Origin: G965230065 sp965230065
GTDB lineage: Bacteria; Bacteroidota; Bacteroidia; Cytophagales; Cyclobacteriaceae
Direction of reading: 5' to 3'
DNA length: 64,000 bases
NCBI GenBank assembly: GCA_965230065.1
Contig: OZ245942.1
Location: 6,634,001 to 6,698,000 of the forward strand
Shown: positions 26,550 to 34,077 of the stretch, piece after piece
How the letters are laid out: every line of letters begins with the position of its first letter
Numbering within the stretch: the first letter of the stretch is position 1
Made by a program: the position numbers and the translations under genes
Notes under the pieces: model-generated
What the model was told of the DNA's origin: nothing
The model's input: the letters and a program-made list of their open reading frames with translations, nothing else
Databases searched by the model: none

Positions 26550-28004
26550 GTGGAAGAATCATCAGAACTCATTCTCTTTTTTGGCCGTTTTCACCCTTTG
26601 GTTTTGCACTTGCCCATCGGGTTCTTAGTAATCGCATTTGTCCTGGAATGCCTGTCCCGTTATAAAGAAAAATACCAGGGGGTAAAACCTGCCATTGGTA
26701 TTATTTTACTTGCCGGGGCCATTACGGCTGTTTTTGCCGCCGTTTTAGGCTTGTTTTTATCCCAGGGAGGCGGATATAATGAAAACCTGCTCAGTTTGCA
26801 CAAATGGCTGGGCATTGCATCATCAGTAGTAGCTGTCATCGCGTATGTGCTGTACAGGCAAAAAGAAAAAAACTTTACCCCCGCGCTGGACAAAGCTTAT
26901 TTCTCCTCATTCACCATTTCTGTACTGGTGCTCATGGGCGCCGGGCATTATGGTGGCTCACTCACGCACGGCTCTGATTACCTCACCCAATACATGCCAC
27001 AACCGATGCGGTCTTTGGCAGGATTACCTCCCAAAACACAGCCTGTACTTGAATATAAAGGCAATATTGAAGAAGCGGTTGTTTATAAAGACTTGATTCA
27101 CCCCATATTTGAAGCTCGCTGTACCTCCTGCCATAACGATGACAAGCTCAAAGGTGAGCTGAAAATGAAAACTTTTGAAGATTTGCTCACTGGAGGCGAA
27201 AATGGCCCGGCTTTGGAACCAGGCAATGCGCTGGAAAGCCGCCTTTATGAATACATTACCCTGCCTGAAGACCACGATGACCACATGCCACCTGATGGCA
27301 AGAAACAACTGGAAGAAGAACAAATAGAACTCATTGGCTGGTGGATTGATCAGGGAGCTACTACCGATGGAAAAGTAGCTGCACTGGAGAAATCACCCGA
27401 AATAGAAGAAGCACTCAAAGAGCTTTATGGCGAACCCAAAGAGCAAAGTCTGTATGCAACAGTAGAAATAGAAGCTGCCAAGGAAGCTGATATAGAAAAT
27501 GTGAAAAAACTGGGCGCTATGGTAATGCCACTGGCCCAGGAAAGCAATTGGTTGCAGGTTACCATCCGGAATGTGGATGACTCAGTGGCTAATCAGCTTT
27601 TCACCAACCTGAACAAACTTTCAAAGCAGGTTACCTGGCTTGATTTGGGCAATACCGAAGCCTCTGATCAAACATTGGAAGCACTGTCGGGCTTCAATAA
27701 CCTTACCCGCCTGCATTTGGAGAATACAGCCGTAACGGATGCAGGGCTTGCCCATTTACAAGGTCTGGAAAACCTGGAATATCTGAATTTGTATGGCAAT
27801 GAAATCACCGATGAAGGATTGCAACACCTTGCTTCCCTGAAAAAACTCAAAAAGCTTTATCTGTGGCAAACGAAAGTCAGTGAATCGGGCATAGAAACCT
27901 TGAAAACTGCCATACCAACGCTAAATGTTGATACGGGCCTGGAAGAAGAAGCTATCAAAGCATTTACTGCAGCTACGGAGGATAGTACTGAGAGTGTGAA
28001 CTAG
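26550..28004 (+). CDS. DUF2231 membrane domain - PSCyt1 cytochrome c - leucine-rich repeat protein
   Basis: Starts at GTG 26550. Residues 1-150 are a four-helix DUF2231-type membrane module (FHPLVLHLPIGFLVIAFV). Residues about 175-270 are a planctomycete-type cytochrome c domain (PSCyt1): heme motif CTSCH at 191-195 and a likely axial Met in DHMPPDGKK near 245. Residues about 330-470 contain four to five leucine-rich repeats of about 24 residues (NLTRLHLENTAVTDAGLAHL and so on). The architecture suggests a membrane-tethered electron carrier with a protein-interaction or scaffolding tail. Redox partners are not visible here. Confidence 0.88.
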   Translation: MEESSELILFFGRFHPLVLHLPIGFLVIAFVLECLSRYKEKYQGVKPAIGIILLAGAITAVFAAVLGLFLSQGGGYNENLLSLHKWLGIASSVVAVIAYVLYRQKEKNFTPALDKAYFSSFTISVLVLMGAGHYGGSLTHGSDYLTQYMPQPMRSLAGLPPKTQPVLEYKGNIEEAVVYKDLIHPIFEARCTSCHNDDKLKGELKMKTFEDLLTGGENGPALEPGNALESRLYEYITLPEDHDDHMPPDGKKQLEEEQIELIGWWIDQGATTDGKVAALEKSPEIEEALKELYGEPKEQSLYATVEIEAAKEADIENVKKLGAMVMPLAQESNWLQVTIRNVDDSVANQLFTNLNKLSKQVTWLDLGNTEASDQTLEALSGFNNLTRLHLENTAVTDAGLAHLQGLENLEYLNLYGNEITDEGLQHLASLKKLKKLYLWQTKVSESGIETLKTAIPTLNVDTGLEEEAIKAFTAATEDSTESVN

Positions 28005-28094
28005 GTGCTGGGTGCTGGGTGCTGGGTGCTGGGTGCTGGGTGCTGGGTGCTGGGTGCTGGGTGCTGGGTGCTGGGTGCTGGGTGCTGGGTGCTG
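28004..28094. repeat. Tandem heptamer GGTGCTG x 13
   Basis: Thirteen exact head-to-tail copies of GGTGCTG, beginning at the last base of the upstream gene's TAG stop and ending at 28094. Runs of AAACTATAAACTATAAAC words follow (about 28106-28145) before the next gene. Perfect identity suggests recent slippage, so copy number probably varies between strains. Confidence 0.97.
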
Positions 28095-28235
28095 GAAATT
28101 AAAGATTGGAAACTATAAACTATAAACTAAAAACCATAAACAAGAAACTTGAAACCTGGTTGCAATATAACCGGATACCAAGAATTCTATTACAAAACAA
28201 ATCACTATAACAACCTAAACCCTATAAAACTACCA

Positions 28236-29033
28236 ATGTCTCAACAGCATTCATTAACAACTTCACAAATCTTAAAATTCACCTGCTTCTGCTTACTGGC
28301 AGGTAAAGCCTACGAGCATTTCTTTTTTGAGCCTTATTACAGCATGTTTTCTGCCGAATTTGTCCCGGGTATTCTTCCTTTTTCAGGTACATTATTCCTG
28401 ATCGCTGCTGTGCTCAGTCTGTTGGCTTCCCCGAAACGCAAATGGATTATTCCCGTGCTGTTGTTAACTACGATAAACCTTTTTCTACAAACCTGGAGTT
28501 CCTATGAACGCACCAATTTTGTGTTTGCCCAGTTGATTGAACACACTTTACAAACAGTTACTCCTCTTTTGCTTATAATGGCTGTATATCTGCCACAAAC
28601 CAAACGCCTGGATATTGCCTGCAAAGTAGCCGTAGCCCTTACTTTCACCGGACACGGTTTGTTTGCACTGGGTGTTTATCCGGTGCCCCCACATTTTATT
28701 GCCATGTTCAATGAAACGCTGGGAGTTTCGTCCAATACGGCTGTTGTATTGCTGTTTATTGCCGGCTCGCTGGACCTTGTGGTATCGGTGTTACTTTTCA
28801 TTCCCCGTTTTGCCCGATATGCAGCAACTTACGCGGTATTTTGGGGGTTTCTCACAGCCTTTGCCCGCCTGACTTCTTATGTACAAGCAGGCCCGATGTT
28901 TTGGCTGACGTTACACCAGAATTTCTTTAAGTTTTTGGTGCGCGTACCCCACTTCATGGTGCCCTTCACCCAACTGAAACAAAGAGTTTTTAAAATAAAC
29001 CGAAAACCTGCCGCTACTGAAATAGCAGTGTAG
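28236..29033 (+). CDS. Polytopic membrane protein, unknown
   Basis: 265 residues from the ATG at 28236 (MSQQHSLTTSQILKF). An upstream in-frame TTG (28149) would add an AT-rich, non-conserved stretch, so I reject it. Six or seven hydrophobic helices are predicted: LKFTCFCLLAGKAYEHFFF, a FSGTLFLIAAVLSLLA segment, LLLTTINLFLQTW, LLIMAVYLPQT, VAVALTFTGHGLFALGV, VVLLFIAGSLDLVVSVLLF and a C-terminal pair. The arrangement resembles small DoxX-like membrane proteins, but I see no diagnostic motif. Tail ends in basic residues FKINRKPAATEIAV. Confidence 0.78.
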   Translation: MSQQHSLTTSQILKFTCFCLLAGKAYEHFFFEPYYSMFSAEFVPGILPFSGTLFLIAAVLSLLASPKRKWIIPVLLLTTINLFLQTWSSYERTNFVFAQLIEHTLQTVTPLLLIMAVYLPQTKRLDIACKVAVALTFTGHGLFALGVYPVPPHFIAMFNETLGVSSNTAVVLLFIAGSLDLVVSVLLFIPRFARYAATYAVFWGFLTAFARLTSYVQAGPMFWLTLHQNFFKFLVRVPHFMVPFTQLKQRVFKINRKPAATEIAV

Positions 29034-29050
29034 TTAGTTTGGGAAGATAA

Positions 29051-29428
29051 ATGGCATTTAACATGGCTACTTTCAGGAATAGATTGATATTTCTTTGCTT
29101 GATAATAATTCCCGCTCTTTATTCCTGTGATGATACTGTGCCAACAGCGGAAGAAATATTACAAACCGTTGAAGTAAGTCCTAATCCATTCTATGATTCC
29201 ATTGAAATTGTTATAGATAGCAGAGTAAAGGGAGATTTATTTTATCAGGTTTTCAATATGAGTGGGGGCATAATGAAATCGGATGAACTGATTCTGGATT
29301 CTACCACGCCACATACTATTTTAGTGGATTTAAGTAAACTTGATGTGGGGCTTTACTTACTAAAACTGGAATATGATGGTGCCAGTGTAGCAAAAAGACT
29401 GATAAAACAAGATAAGGATGCAGGATAA
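29051..29428 (+). CDS. Lipoprotein consisting almost only of a T9SS-type sorting domain
   Basis: 125 residues with two elements. The N-terminus is a lipoprotein signal (RNRLIFLCLIIIPALYSC, Cys near 26). After a 12-residue linker the rest (about 40-122) fits the Por_Secre_tail type A sorting domain: VSPNPFYDSIEIVIDS, YQVFNMSGGIM, DLSKLDVGLYLLKLEYDG and RLIKQ. In known T9SS substrates this domain trails a cargo of hundreds of residues. Here there is essentially no cargo, and a lipobox replaces the usual Sec signal. It could be a remnant of a secreted protein or a real mini-substrate. Confidence 0.78.
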   Translation: MAFNMATFRNRLIFLCLIIIPALYSCDDTVPTAEEILQTVEVSPNPFYDSIEIVIDSRVKGDLFYQVFNMSGGIMKSDELILDSTTPHTILVDLSKLDVGLYLLKLEYDGASVAKRLIKQDKDAG

Positions 29429-29439
29429 ATTACAGTTTA

Positions 29440-29493
29440 GCAGTGGCAGTCAGCAGTTCATACCTGCATACTGCTACTGCCTACTGCCGCTGC
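29440..29493. repeat. GCAGTGGCAGT-family intergenic inverted repeat
   Basis: GCAGTGGCAGTCAGCAGT (29440-29457) faces ACTGCTACTGCCTACTGCCG (from 29470) in the 77-base convergent gap between the sorting-domain lipoprotein and msrB. It may act as a shared terminator, although no T-run follows. Confidence 0.75.
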
Positions 29494-29505
29494 TCCTACC
29501 TACTT

Positions 29506-30012
29506 TCAATCTTTCGCCTTAAAAGACAAAGACACCCCATTCATACAGTACCGAAGCCCGGTAGGCTTGGGGCCATCATTGAAAACGTGGCCCAGATGAC
29601 TTCCACAGCGACTGCACTCGATTTCAATGCGGGTCATGCCAAAGGAGTTGTCTTCCACTTCATTTACATATTTAGGAGCAAGAGGTTCGTAAAAGCTCGG
29701 CCACCCTGTACCTGATTTAAACTTGGTTTCCGAAGAAAACAACGGTAAATCGCAGGCTTTGCAGTAGTAAATACCCTCTTTCTTATTATCGTTGAGCGGA
29801 GAGGTAAATGCCCGTTCAGTACCCTCTTCCCGCAGTACATAATACTCCTCCTCTGTCAGTTGGGCTTTCCACTCCTGTTCTGTCTTGATTATTTTTTCAA
29901 TGTCTGATGGCGCTGAAGTGGCCTTATCTGCATTCTTTTGTCCGTTCACACAAGAAGCAAACACAGCCATCAGCAAAAGACTTAAGATAGGTTTTATGAT
30001 ACTGTTGTTCAT
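29506..30012 (-). CDS. msrB: Exported peptide-methionine (R)-S-oxide reductase
   Basis: Repairs methionine-R-sulfoxide in proteins. N-terminal lipoprotein-type signal ends MAVFASC (Cys about 22), so the enzyme is periplasmic and membrane-anchored, unlike cytosolic MsrB. The MsrB domain starts near residue 50 (LTEEEYYVLREEGTERAFTS). It has two zinc-binding CxxC pairs (YYCKACDLP and IECSRCGSHLGHVF) and the catalytic Cys in LRYCMNGVSLSF. GTGWPSFYEPLAP is the substrate-pocket segment. An exported MsrB suggests defence of envelope proteins against oxidants. Separated from the plus-strand gene upstream by a GCAGT hairpin. Confidence 0.93.
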   Translation of the reverse strand: MNNSIIKPILSLLLMAVFASCVNGQKNADKATSAPSDIEKIIKTEQEWKAQLTEEEYYVLREEGTERAFTSPLNDNKKEGIYYCKACDLPLFSSETKFKSGTGWPSFYEPLAPKYVNEVEDNSFGMTRIEIECSRCGSHLGHVFNDGPKPTGLRYCMNGVSLSFKAKD

Positions 30013-30039
30013 GGTTTTTATTTTTTTATTGTTTAATAA

Positions 30040-30085
30040 GTTGGAAGCTGAAAGTTAGAAGCTGGTGTCATTCTAGCTTCTATCT
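30040..30085. repeat. AGAAGCT inverted words
   Basis: AAGTTGGAAGCTGAAAGTTA then GAAGCTGG faces TCTAGCTTCTATC in the msrB upstream gap. Related in style to the AGCTTGTAGCTTGTGGCTG words at 52701-52760. The remaining gap to 30399 also holds the cytochrome-like remnant and an inverted repeat. Confidence 0.55.
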
Positions 30086-30150
30086 AATTTATAACCAACT
30101 GTAATAATTTACTGATTTCCGGGGATTTTGTTATGGCCACTAAGGCAAAT

Positions 30151-30264
30151 TCAATTCATCAGATAAGAAAGCAGGGCATCAATATCTTCTTCACTCAACG
30201 CTTGTAAAAGTGGAAGTAAGCAGGCTAAAAACCTAGTTTCCAGCAACCTAAATACTGTTGTCAT
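30151..30264 (-). pseudogene. Possible C-terminal remnant of a cytochrome c
   Basis: Within the 387-base gap 30013-30399, a minus-strand 37-codon frame (ATG at 30264, TGA at 30151) ends LQALSEEDIDALLSYLMN. The segment LSEEDIDALLSYL matches the terminal helix of class I cytochromes c (usual form LsdeDIaALvaYL). No heme motif or other part of such a protein remains upstream, so this is either an eroded remnant or a tiny unrelated ORF. Confidence 0.4.
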
Positions 30265-30335
30265 TTTTTATATCTCGATCTTTCGAAAAAAACCAATGAT
30301 ACAGGTTACTGCTTTGCTTTGGATAGATACTAATT

Positions 30336-30372
30336 ATTGATACTTGATCGTTTACAAAACATTTGTATCAAT
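30336..30372. promoter_or_regulatory. Inverted repeat upstream of the 30400 gene
   Basis: ATTGATAC (30336-30343) and GTATCAAT (30365-30372) are perfect 8-bp arms 21 bases apart, ending 27 bases before the start codon. The spacing of about two to three helical turns suits a dimeric regulator, but no regulator gene is adjacent. Confidence 0.4.
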
Positions 30373-30399
30373 TTTCTTGTCTGCTAAACTCATATCTTC

Positions 30400-30861
30400 A
30401 TGTCAAATTTACCTAACATTGACCCTCAAAACATTCCGGCCAGTTGGCGAAAATCTTCTCCCCCACAATCAGGCGGCAATACTGTAAAAGTATACCGGGG
30501 TTTCGCAAGAAGGGCTGCCCACCATGCCAACAGTGTGGTTCGTTCCAAAGATGTATCTTCCGGAGGTATACTATCGAGAGATCCTGCTGCTGCACATGAC
30601 GCTGTTTACAATCAATATGGCAGGGATCCGGTAATGGGAGGCGAAGACCAGGCAGGAGTAGTAGAGATCAGTATACCTGCCAACCTTTGGGATGAAATGG
30701 TACAAACCAATAACATTACGGAGCGGGACGGTTATCCAGGCTTTTCCAGAAGAATCAGCACAACGGAAATCCGGGTTAACTCACAGGAAGCAGCCCAGGC
30801 CATTAACCAATGTTCTCAAAGAATTTTAAAACCGAAAAGGGAGTTTGATTTCAGGTACTGA
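30400..30861 (+). CDS. Small orphan protein, possible ADP-ribosyltransferase-like fold
   Basis: 153 residues, no signal peptide and no membrane segment. I do not recognise the family. The layout loosely recalls single-domain ART-like toxins: an early VKVYRGFARRA strand (candidate NAD-contacting Arg), a central SSGGILSRDPAAAHDAVYNQ helix, VVEISIPANLWDEM, and a late STTEIRVNSQEA with a candidate Glu. This is inference by eye only. The gene is monocistronic, preceded by an inverted repeat and followed by a convergent ABC permease. No antitoxin-like partner is adjacent. Confidence 0.6.
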   Translation: MSNLPNIDPQNIPASWRKSSPPQSGGNTVKVYRGFARRAAHHANSVVRSKDVSSGGILSRDPAAAHDAVYNQYGRDPVMGGEDQAGVVEISIPANLWDEMVQTNNITERDGYPGFSRRISTTEIRVNSQEAAQAINQCSQRILKPKREFDFRY

Positions 30862-30925
30862 TTTCTTAAATTATTTGATACGCATGTTTCTTCTTTAACT
30901 ATCCGTACAGTTTCCCATCATTAAT

Positions 30926-31825
30926 TTACTTAACCTGGTATTTCCCTGATGACGTTTCAAGAGAGGCTGTATCTAATACTGATCTTTTTTTCTTTAGCTG
31001 TGTCACTATAAAAGCAACAAGAAACTCTGCACCAATCACGGCAGCCATTGCCCCCGCTATGGAGCCATCAATGGCTACAGCCAGAAAATACCCTCCCAAT
31101 GCAGCAATAACTCCTGCCAACACAGCATAAAGTAACATGGTAGGCAGCCGTTCGGTGAGCAAATAGGCTACTGCCGGTGGGCCTACCAGGAATGCCACCA
31201 CAATGATTGCACCTACAGATTCAAAAGAAAGGACGGTGGTGAGCGAAACCGCTCCCATCAGGGCATAATGCCAGAATGCAGTGGAAATACCCATTGCTGT
31301 AGCCAGCATGGTATCAAAACTGGTGATGAGTAAGCCTTTGTATCCTAAAAAGACAAATCCTAAAACTACCAGTAAATTAAACCCCAATATCCAAACAGTC
31401 CGGGGCCCAAGGTTGGTGCCGTTGTCGAGCAGCCATACATCCAGGGGCACATAGGCAATTTCTCCATACAAAACGCAATCCTGGTCTAAATCTACCTGTC
31501 CGGCATACACGGTGAGCAAAATAACACCCAGTGCAAATAGTGATGTAAAAGATATGCCAATGGAAGCATCTATTTGCAGTTTTCCGTTCTTATGCAATAT
31601 TTCTATTAAAACAGTAGTAAGCACCCCGAAGGCAGCCGCCCCTATCAGCATGGGCAGGGAACTTCGGCTCTGGGCTATCAAATAGGCAAACACAATGCCC
31701 GGTAACACCGCATGCGAAATGGCATCACCCACCAGTGTCATTTTACGCAATAGCAAAAAACAGCCAAGCAACGCACAGCAAGTGGCTACCAAAGATCCGG
31801 TCAATATTATCCAAAAAGCATCCAT
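30926..31825 (-). CDS. Metal ABC transporter permease (MntB/TroD-like)
   Basis: Eight- to nine-helix inner-membrane permease of the ABC-3 family for Mn2+, Zn2+ or Fe2+, 299 residues. Typical segments: RKMTLVGDAISHAVLPGIVF, LIGAAAFGVLTTVLIEIL, the LSFESVGAIIVVAFLVGPPAVAYLLTER helix pair and AVIGAEFLVAF. Second permease of the operon substrate-binding protein, ATPase, permease-DtxR fusion, permease. In this family two permeases form a heterodimer. It ends 65 bases from a plus-strand stop. Confidence 0.92.
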   Translation of the reverse strand: MDAFWIILTGSLVATCCALLGCFLLLRKMTLVGDAISHAVLPGIVFAYLIAQSRSSLPMLIGAAAFGVLTTVLIEILHKNGKLQIDASIGISFTSLFALGVILLTVYAGQVDLDQDCVLYGEIAYVPLDVWLLDNGTNLGPRTVWILGFNLLVVLGFVFLGYKGLLITSFDTMLATAMGISTAFWHYALMGAVSLTTVLSFESVGAIIVVAFLVGPPAVAYLLTERLPTMLLYAVLAGVIAALGGYFLAVAIDGSIAGAMAAVIGAEFLVAFIVTQLKKKRSVLDTASLETSSGKYQVK

Positions 31826-31906
31826 ATATTGTTAAAACACTAAATACTAAGCTCAAATTCCTAAACAATCCTAAAACACTAAAATCCAAACCCCAAAACC
31901 CAACCC

Positions 31907-33211
31907 CTAATTCTTCTCATCTAATTTATAAGGAATCGGCTCATCATGCGGGTCTATTACCGGATATTCCAGTTGATGTTCCAGTTCCTTTTCCAATTCC
32001 GGCGTAATAATATGTTCAATCGCTTCGGCATCGTCATGCACATGGTCAGCAGGGAGTTCCATATATTTTGTGAGATAAAGTTCCCAAAGGCGGTGGATTT
32101 TGGTAATTCTTCTGCCAGCTTCTACGCCTTTTTCTGTCAGGGCAACCTGTCGGTTCTTTTTTGTGACCAACCCCTGAATCCGCAGGTATTTCAATCCTCT
32201 TTTCAAGTCAGCACCTGGCATGGGCCTTTTATCCAGGATATCTTCATGGGTGCGGCCGGCGTTAAACTCCCTGTCTACTTCCCCCAAATGATACAAACAT
32301 TTCAAAATATTTTCACGCAGAATTTTTTCCCGGTTACGCAGGGAAAGTAAATAAGCCGCCAGCACACCTTTTTTCCTTCCGATAAGTACCGATACCACGG
32401 CAACTAAAGACAAAACCATCACAATCCAGGGGCCGGTAGGCATTTGTGGGGTTGTATATGATACATAAGCCCCGGCCACTCCCGAGATTGCCGCAAAAAT
32501 AGCGGCTAACACCAGCATGACGCCCAAATGTTCGGTCCAATACCGGGCTGCCGCTGCCGGGGTAATAAGCAGGGCTGCCATCAGCACTACCCCTACTGCC
32601 TGAATACCAATAGCGATGGCAATCACTGTAAGTACAGATAATATTGTTTCCAGCCGGGGTACTGAAAATCCTTTGGAGGCAGCGTAGGCAGAGTCAAAAG
32701 AAAGTAACTTGAAGGACTGATAAAACACTGCAACAATTATAATAAGTGCCACAGAAAACCAGGCGTATACCTGCACGTCCGTTTGCGTGAGGGCAGCAGC
32801 TTTTCCGAACAGAAACTTATCCAGTCCGGCCTGGGCTGCATTTCCGGAATTTTGTATGGTGGTGAGCAACAAAATGCCAATTCCATAAAACACAGAAAGC
32901 ACCAAACCCAGTGCCGCGTCAGTTTTAATCTTGGTTTTAGCTGTGATAATATCTACACAAAAAGCGCCCATCCACCCACTGATAAATGCTCCTATGAGCA
33001 GGAAAAGCGGGTTTTTTGTTTGTGTTATTAGAAAAGCCAGGCATATACCCGGCAAGATGGCATGGGCAATAGCATCGCCTACCAGTGCCCTTTTTCTTAA
33101 CAAGGTAAAACATCCTACTACCGCAGAGCTGGCACACATCAGGAATATGCCCAGCACCACCCAGCGTACGTTGGGGTCTTGTAGTGAAAAAAAGCTAATA
33201 AAGTCACTCAT
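31907..33211 (-). CDS. Metal ABC permease fused to a DtxR-type regulator domain
   Basis: Residues 1-285 are an ABC-3 permease (RKRALVGDAIAHAILPGICL, GVVLMAALLITPAAAARYW). Residues about 300-434 are a soluble DtxR-like module: winged helix (LKRGLKYLRIQGLVTKKNRQ) and dimerisation/metal domain (HIITPELEKELEHQLEYPV, ending DPHDEPIPYKLDEKN). The module resembles the free regulator at 35164-35826, which carries EQLEHIQSQLLVERLDKFLG and FDPHGEPIPSA. The SH3/FeoA end is absent. The fusion could sense cytosolic metal and gate transport, or bind DNA at the membrane. The transport half is complete and in frame. Confidence 0.93.
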   Translation of the reverse strand: MSDFISFFSLQDPNVRWVVLGIFLMCASSAVVGCFTLLRKRALVGDAIAHAILPGICLAFLITQTKNPLFLLIGAFISGWMGAFCVDIITAKTKIKTDAALGLVLSVFYGIGILLLTTIQNSGNAAQAGLDKFLFGKAAALTQTDVQVYAWFSVALIIIVAVFYQSFKLLSFDSAYAASKGFSVPRLETILSVLTVIAIAIGIQAVGVVLMAALLITPAAAARYWTEHLGVMLVLAAIFAAISGVAGAYVSYTTPQMPTGPWIVMVLSLVAVVSVLIGRKKGVLAAYLLSLRNREKILRENILKCLYHLGEVDREFNAGRTHEDILDKRPMPGADLKRGLKYLRIQGLVTKKNRQVALTEKGVEAGRRITKIHRLWELYLTKYMELPADHVHDDAEAIEHIITPELEKELEHQLEYPVIDPHDEPIPYKLDEKN

Positions 33212-33231
33212 TAATTGCTTAATTGTAGTTC

Positions 33232-33285
33232 GTTATTCGTTAAATGTTATACGTTATTCGTTAGCACCACGAATAACGTATAACA
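33232..33285. repeat. Palindromic TTATACGTTATTCG element
   Basis: Perfect 17-bp arms TGTTATACGTTATTCGT (33245-33261) and the complement (33269-33285) around a 7-base loop, with a further TTCGTTATTCGTTA word at 33229-33242. It fills the 80-base gap between the ATPase stop and the fused permease start, inside one operon. As a strong hairpin it may attenuate or stabilise the mRNA, but no T-run follows. Confidence 0.85.
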
Positions 33286-33291
33286 AATAAC

Positions 33292-34077
33292 TCATTCTTT
33301 CTCCCGCACCGGATACGATTTCTGCTGCATAATGTCCCCTACCTGCGCCATGATGTTCAATTTTCCGCCGTACGTTTGGTCTAACTTTTCCTGCGTGAAT
33401 ACATCTTTTAAAGTACCTGCTGCAATGAGACGGGTGTTCATCAGTACCAGCCAGTCAAAGTAATTGGTGGCTGTTTGCAGGTCGTGATGCACAACGATGA
33501 CTGTTTTCCCCTGCTGTTTCATCTCTTTAAGCAAAGTAATTATGGCGTTTTCAGTAGCCGCATCCACCCCGGCAAAGGGTTCGTCCATGATGTACAGGTC
33601 AGCCTCCTGGGCTAAAGCCCTGGCAATAAACACCCTTTGTTGCTGCCCTCCGGAAAGCTGTGAAATCTGCCTGTTTTTGAATTTTTCGAGCTGCACTTTT
33701 CGCAAACATTCCAGTGCAATTTCTTTATCTTGCCGTTTGGTCCTCCTAAAAAGGTTTTTTGGTTTATACCGCCCCATCAGCACCACATCGAAAACAGTAG
33801 CCGGAAAGTCCCAGTCTACAGTTCCTCTTTGGGGCACGTAAGAAATACGCTGCCGGACTTCATCCAACGACTTACTGAAAAGTTTCACATATCCACTGGC
33901 CGGTTCAATCAATCCCATGATGGCTTTTAGCATGGTTGTTTTTCCCGAACCGTTCGGGCCAATTACGCCTACCAACTGACCTTCCGGAATAGAAAAGTCA
34001 ATATTCCAGATGGCCGGCTTGTTGTTGTAAGAAACCGTGAGGTTATGCAACTCCAAAACAGTTTTTTCCTCTTTCAT
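33292..34077 (-). CDS. Metal ABC transporter ATP-binding protein
   Basis: 261-residue ATPase. Walker A GVIGPNGSGKTTMLKA (about residue 35), Q-loop VPQRG, signature LSGGQQQRVFIARAL, Walker B DLYIMDEPFAGVDA and H-loop VVHHD are all present. It belongs to the Mn/Zn/Fe group with the ABC-3 permeases. It overlaps the substrate-binding protein gene by four bases (ATGA), indicating translational coupling. Confidence 0.96.
   Translation of the reverse strand: MKEEKTVLELHNLTVSYNNKPAIWNIDFSIPEGQLVGVIGPNGSGKTTMLKAIMGLIEPASGYVKLFSKSLDEVRQRISYVPQRGTVDWDFPATVFDVVLMGRYKPKNLFRRTKRQDKEIALECLRKVQLEKFKNRQISQLSGGQQQRVFIARALAQEADLYIMDEPFAGVDAATENAIITLLKEMKQQGKTVIVVHHDLQTATNYFDWLVLMNTRLIAAGTLKDVFTQEKLDQTYGGKLNIMAQVGDIMQQKSYPVREKE

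Noticed and set aside
28004..28094. CRISPR-like array
   Set aside because: The unit is only seven bases with no spacers; it is a simple tandem repeat.
28149..28235. N-terminal extension of the 28236 membrane protein
   Set aside because: It begins at TTG within AAAC-type repeat words and has no signal or conserved feature; the ATG at 28236 is better.
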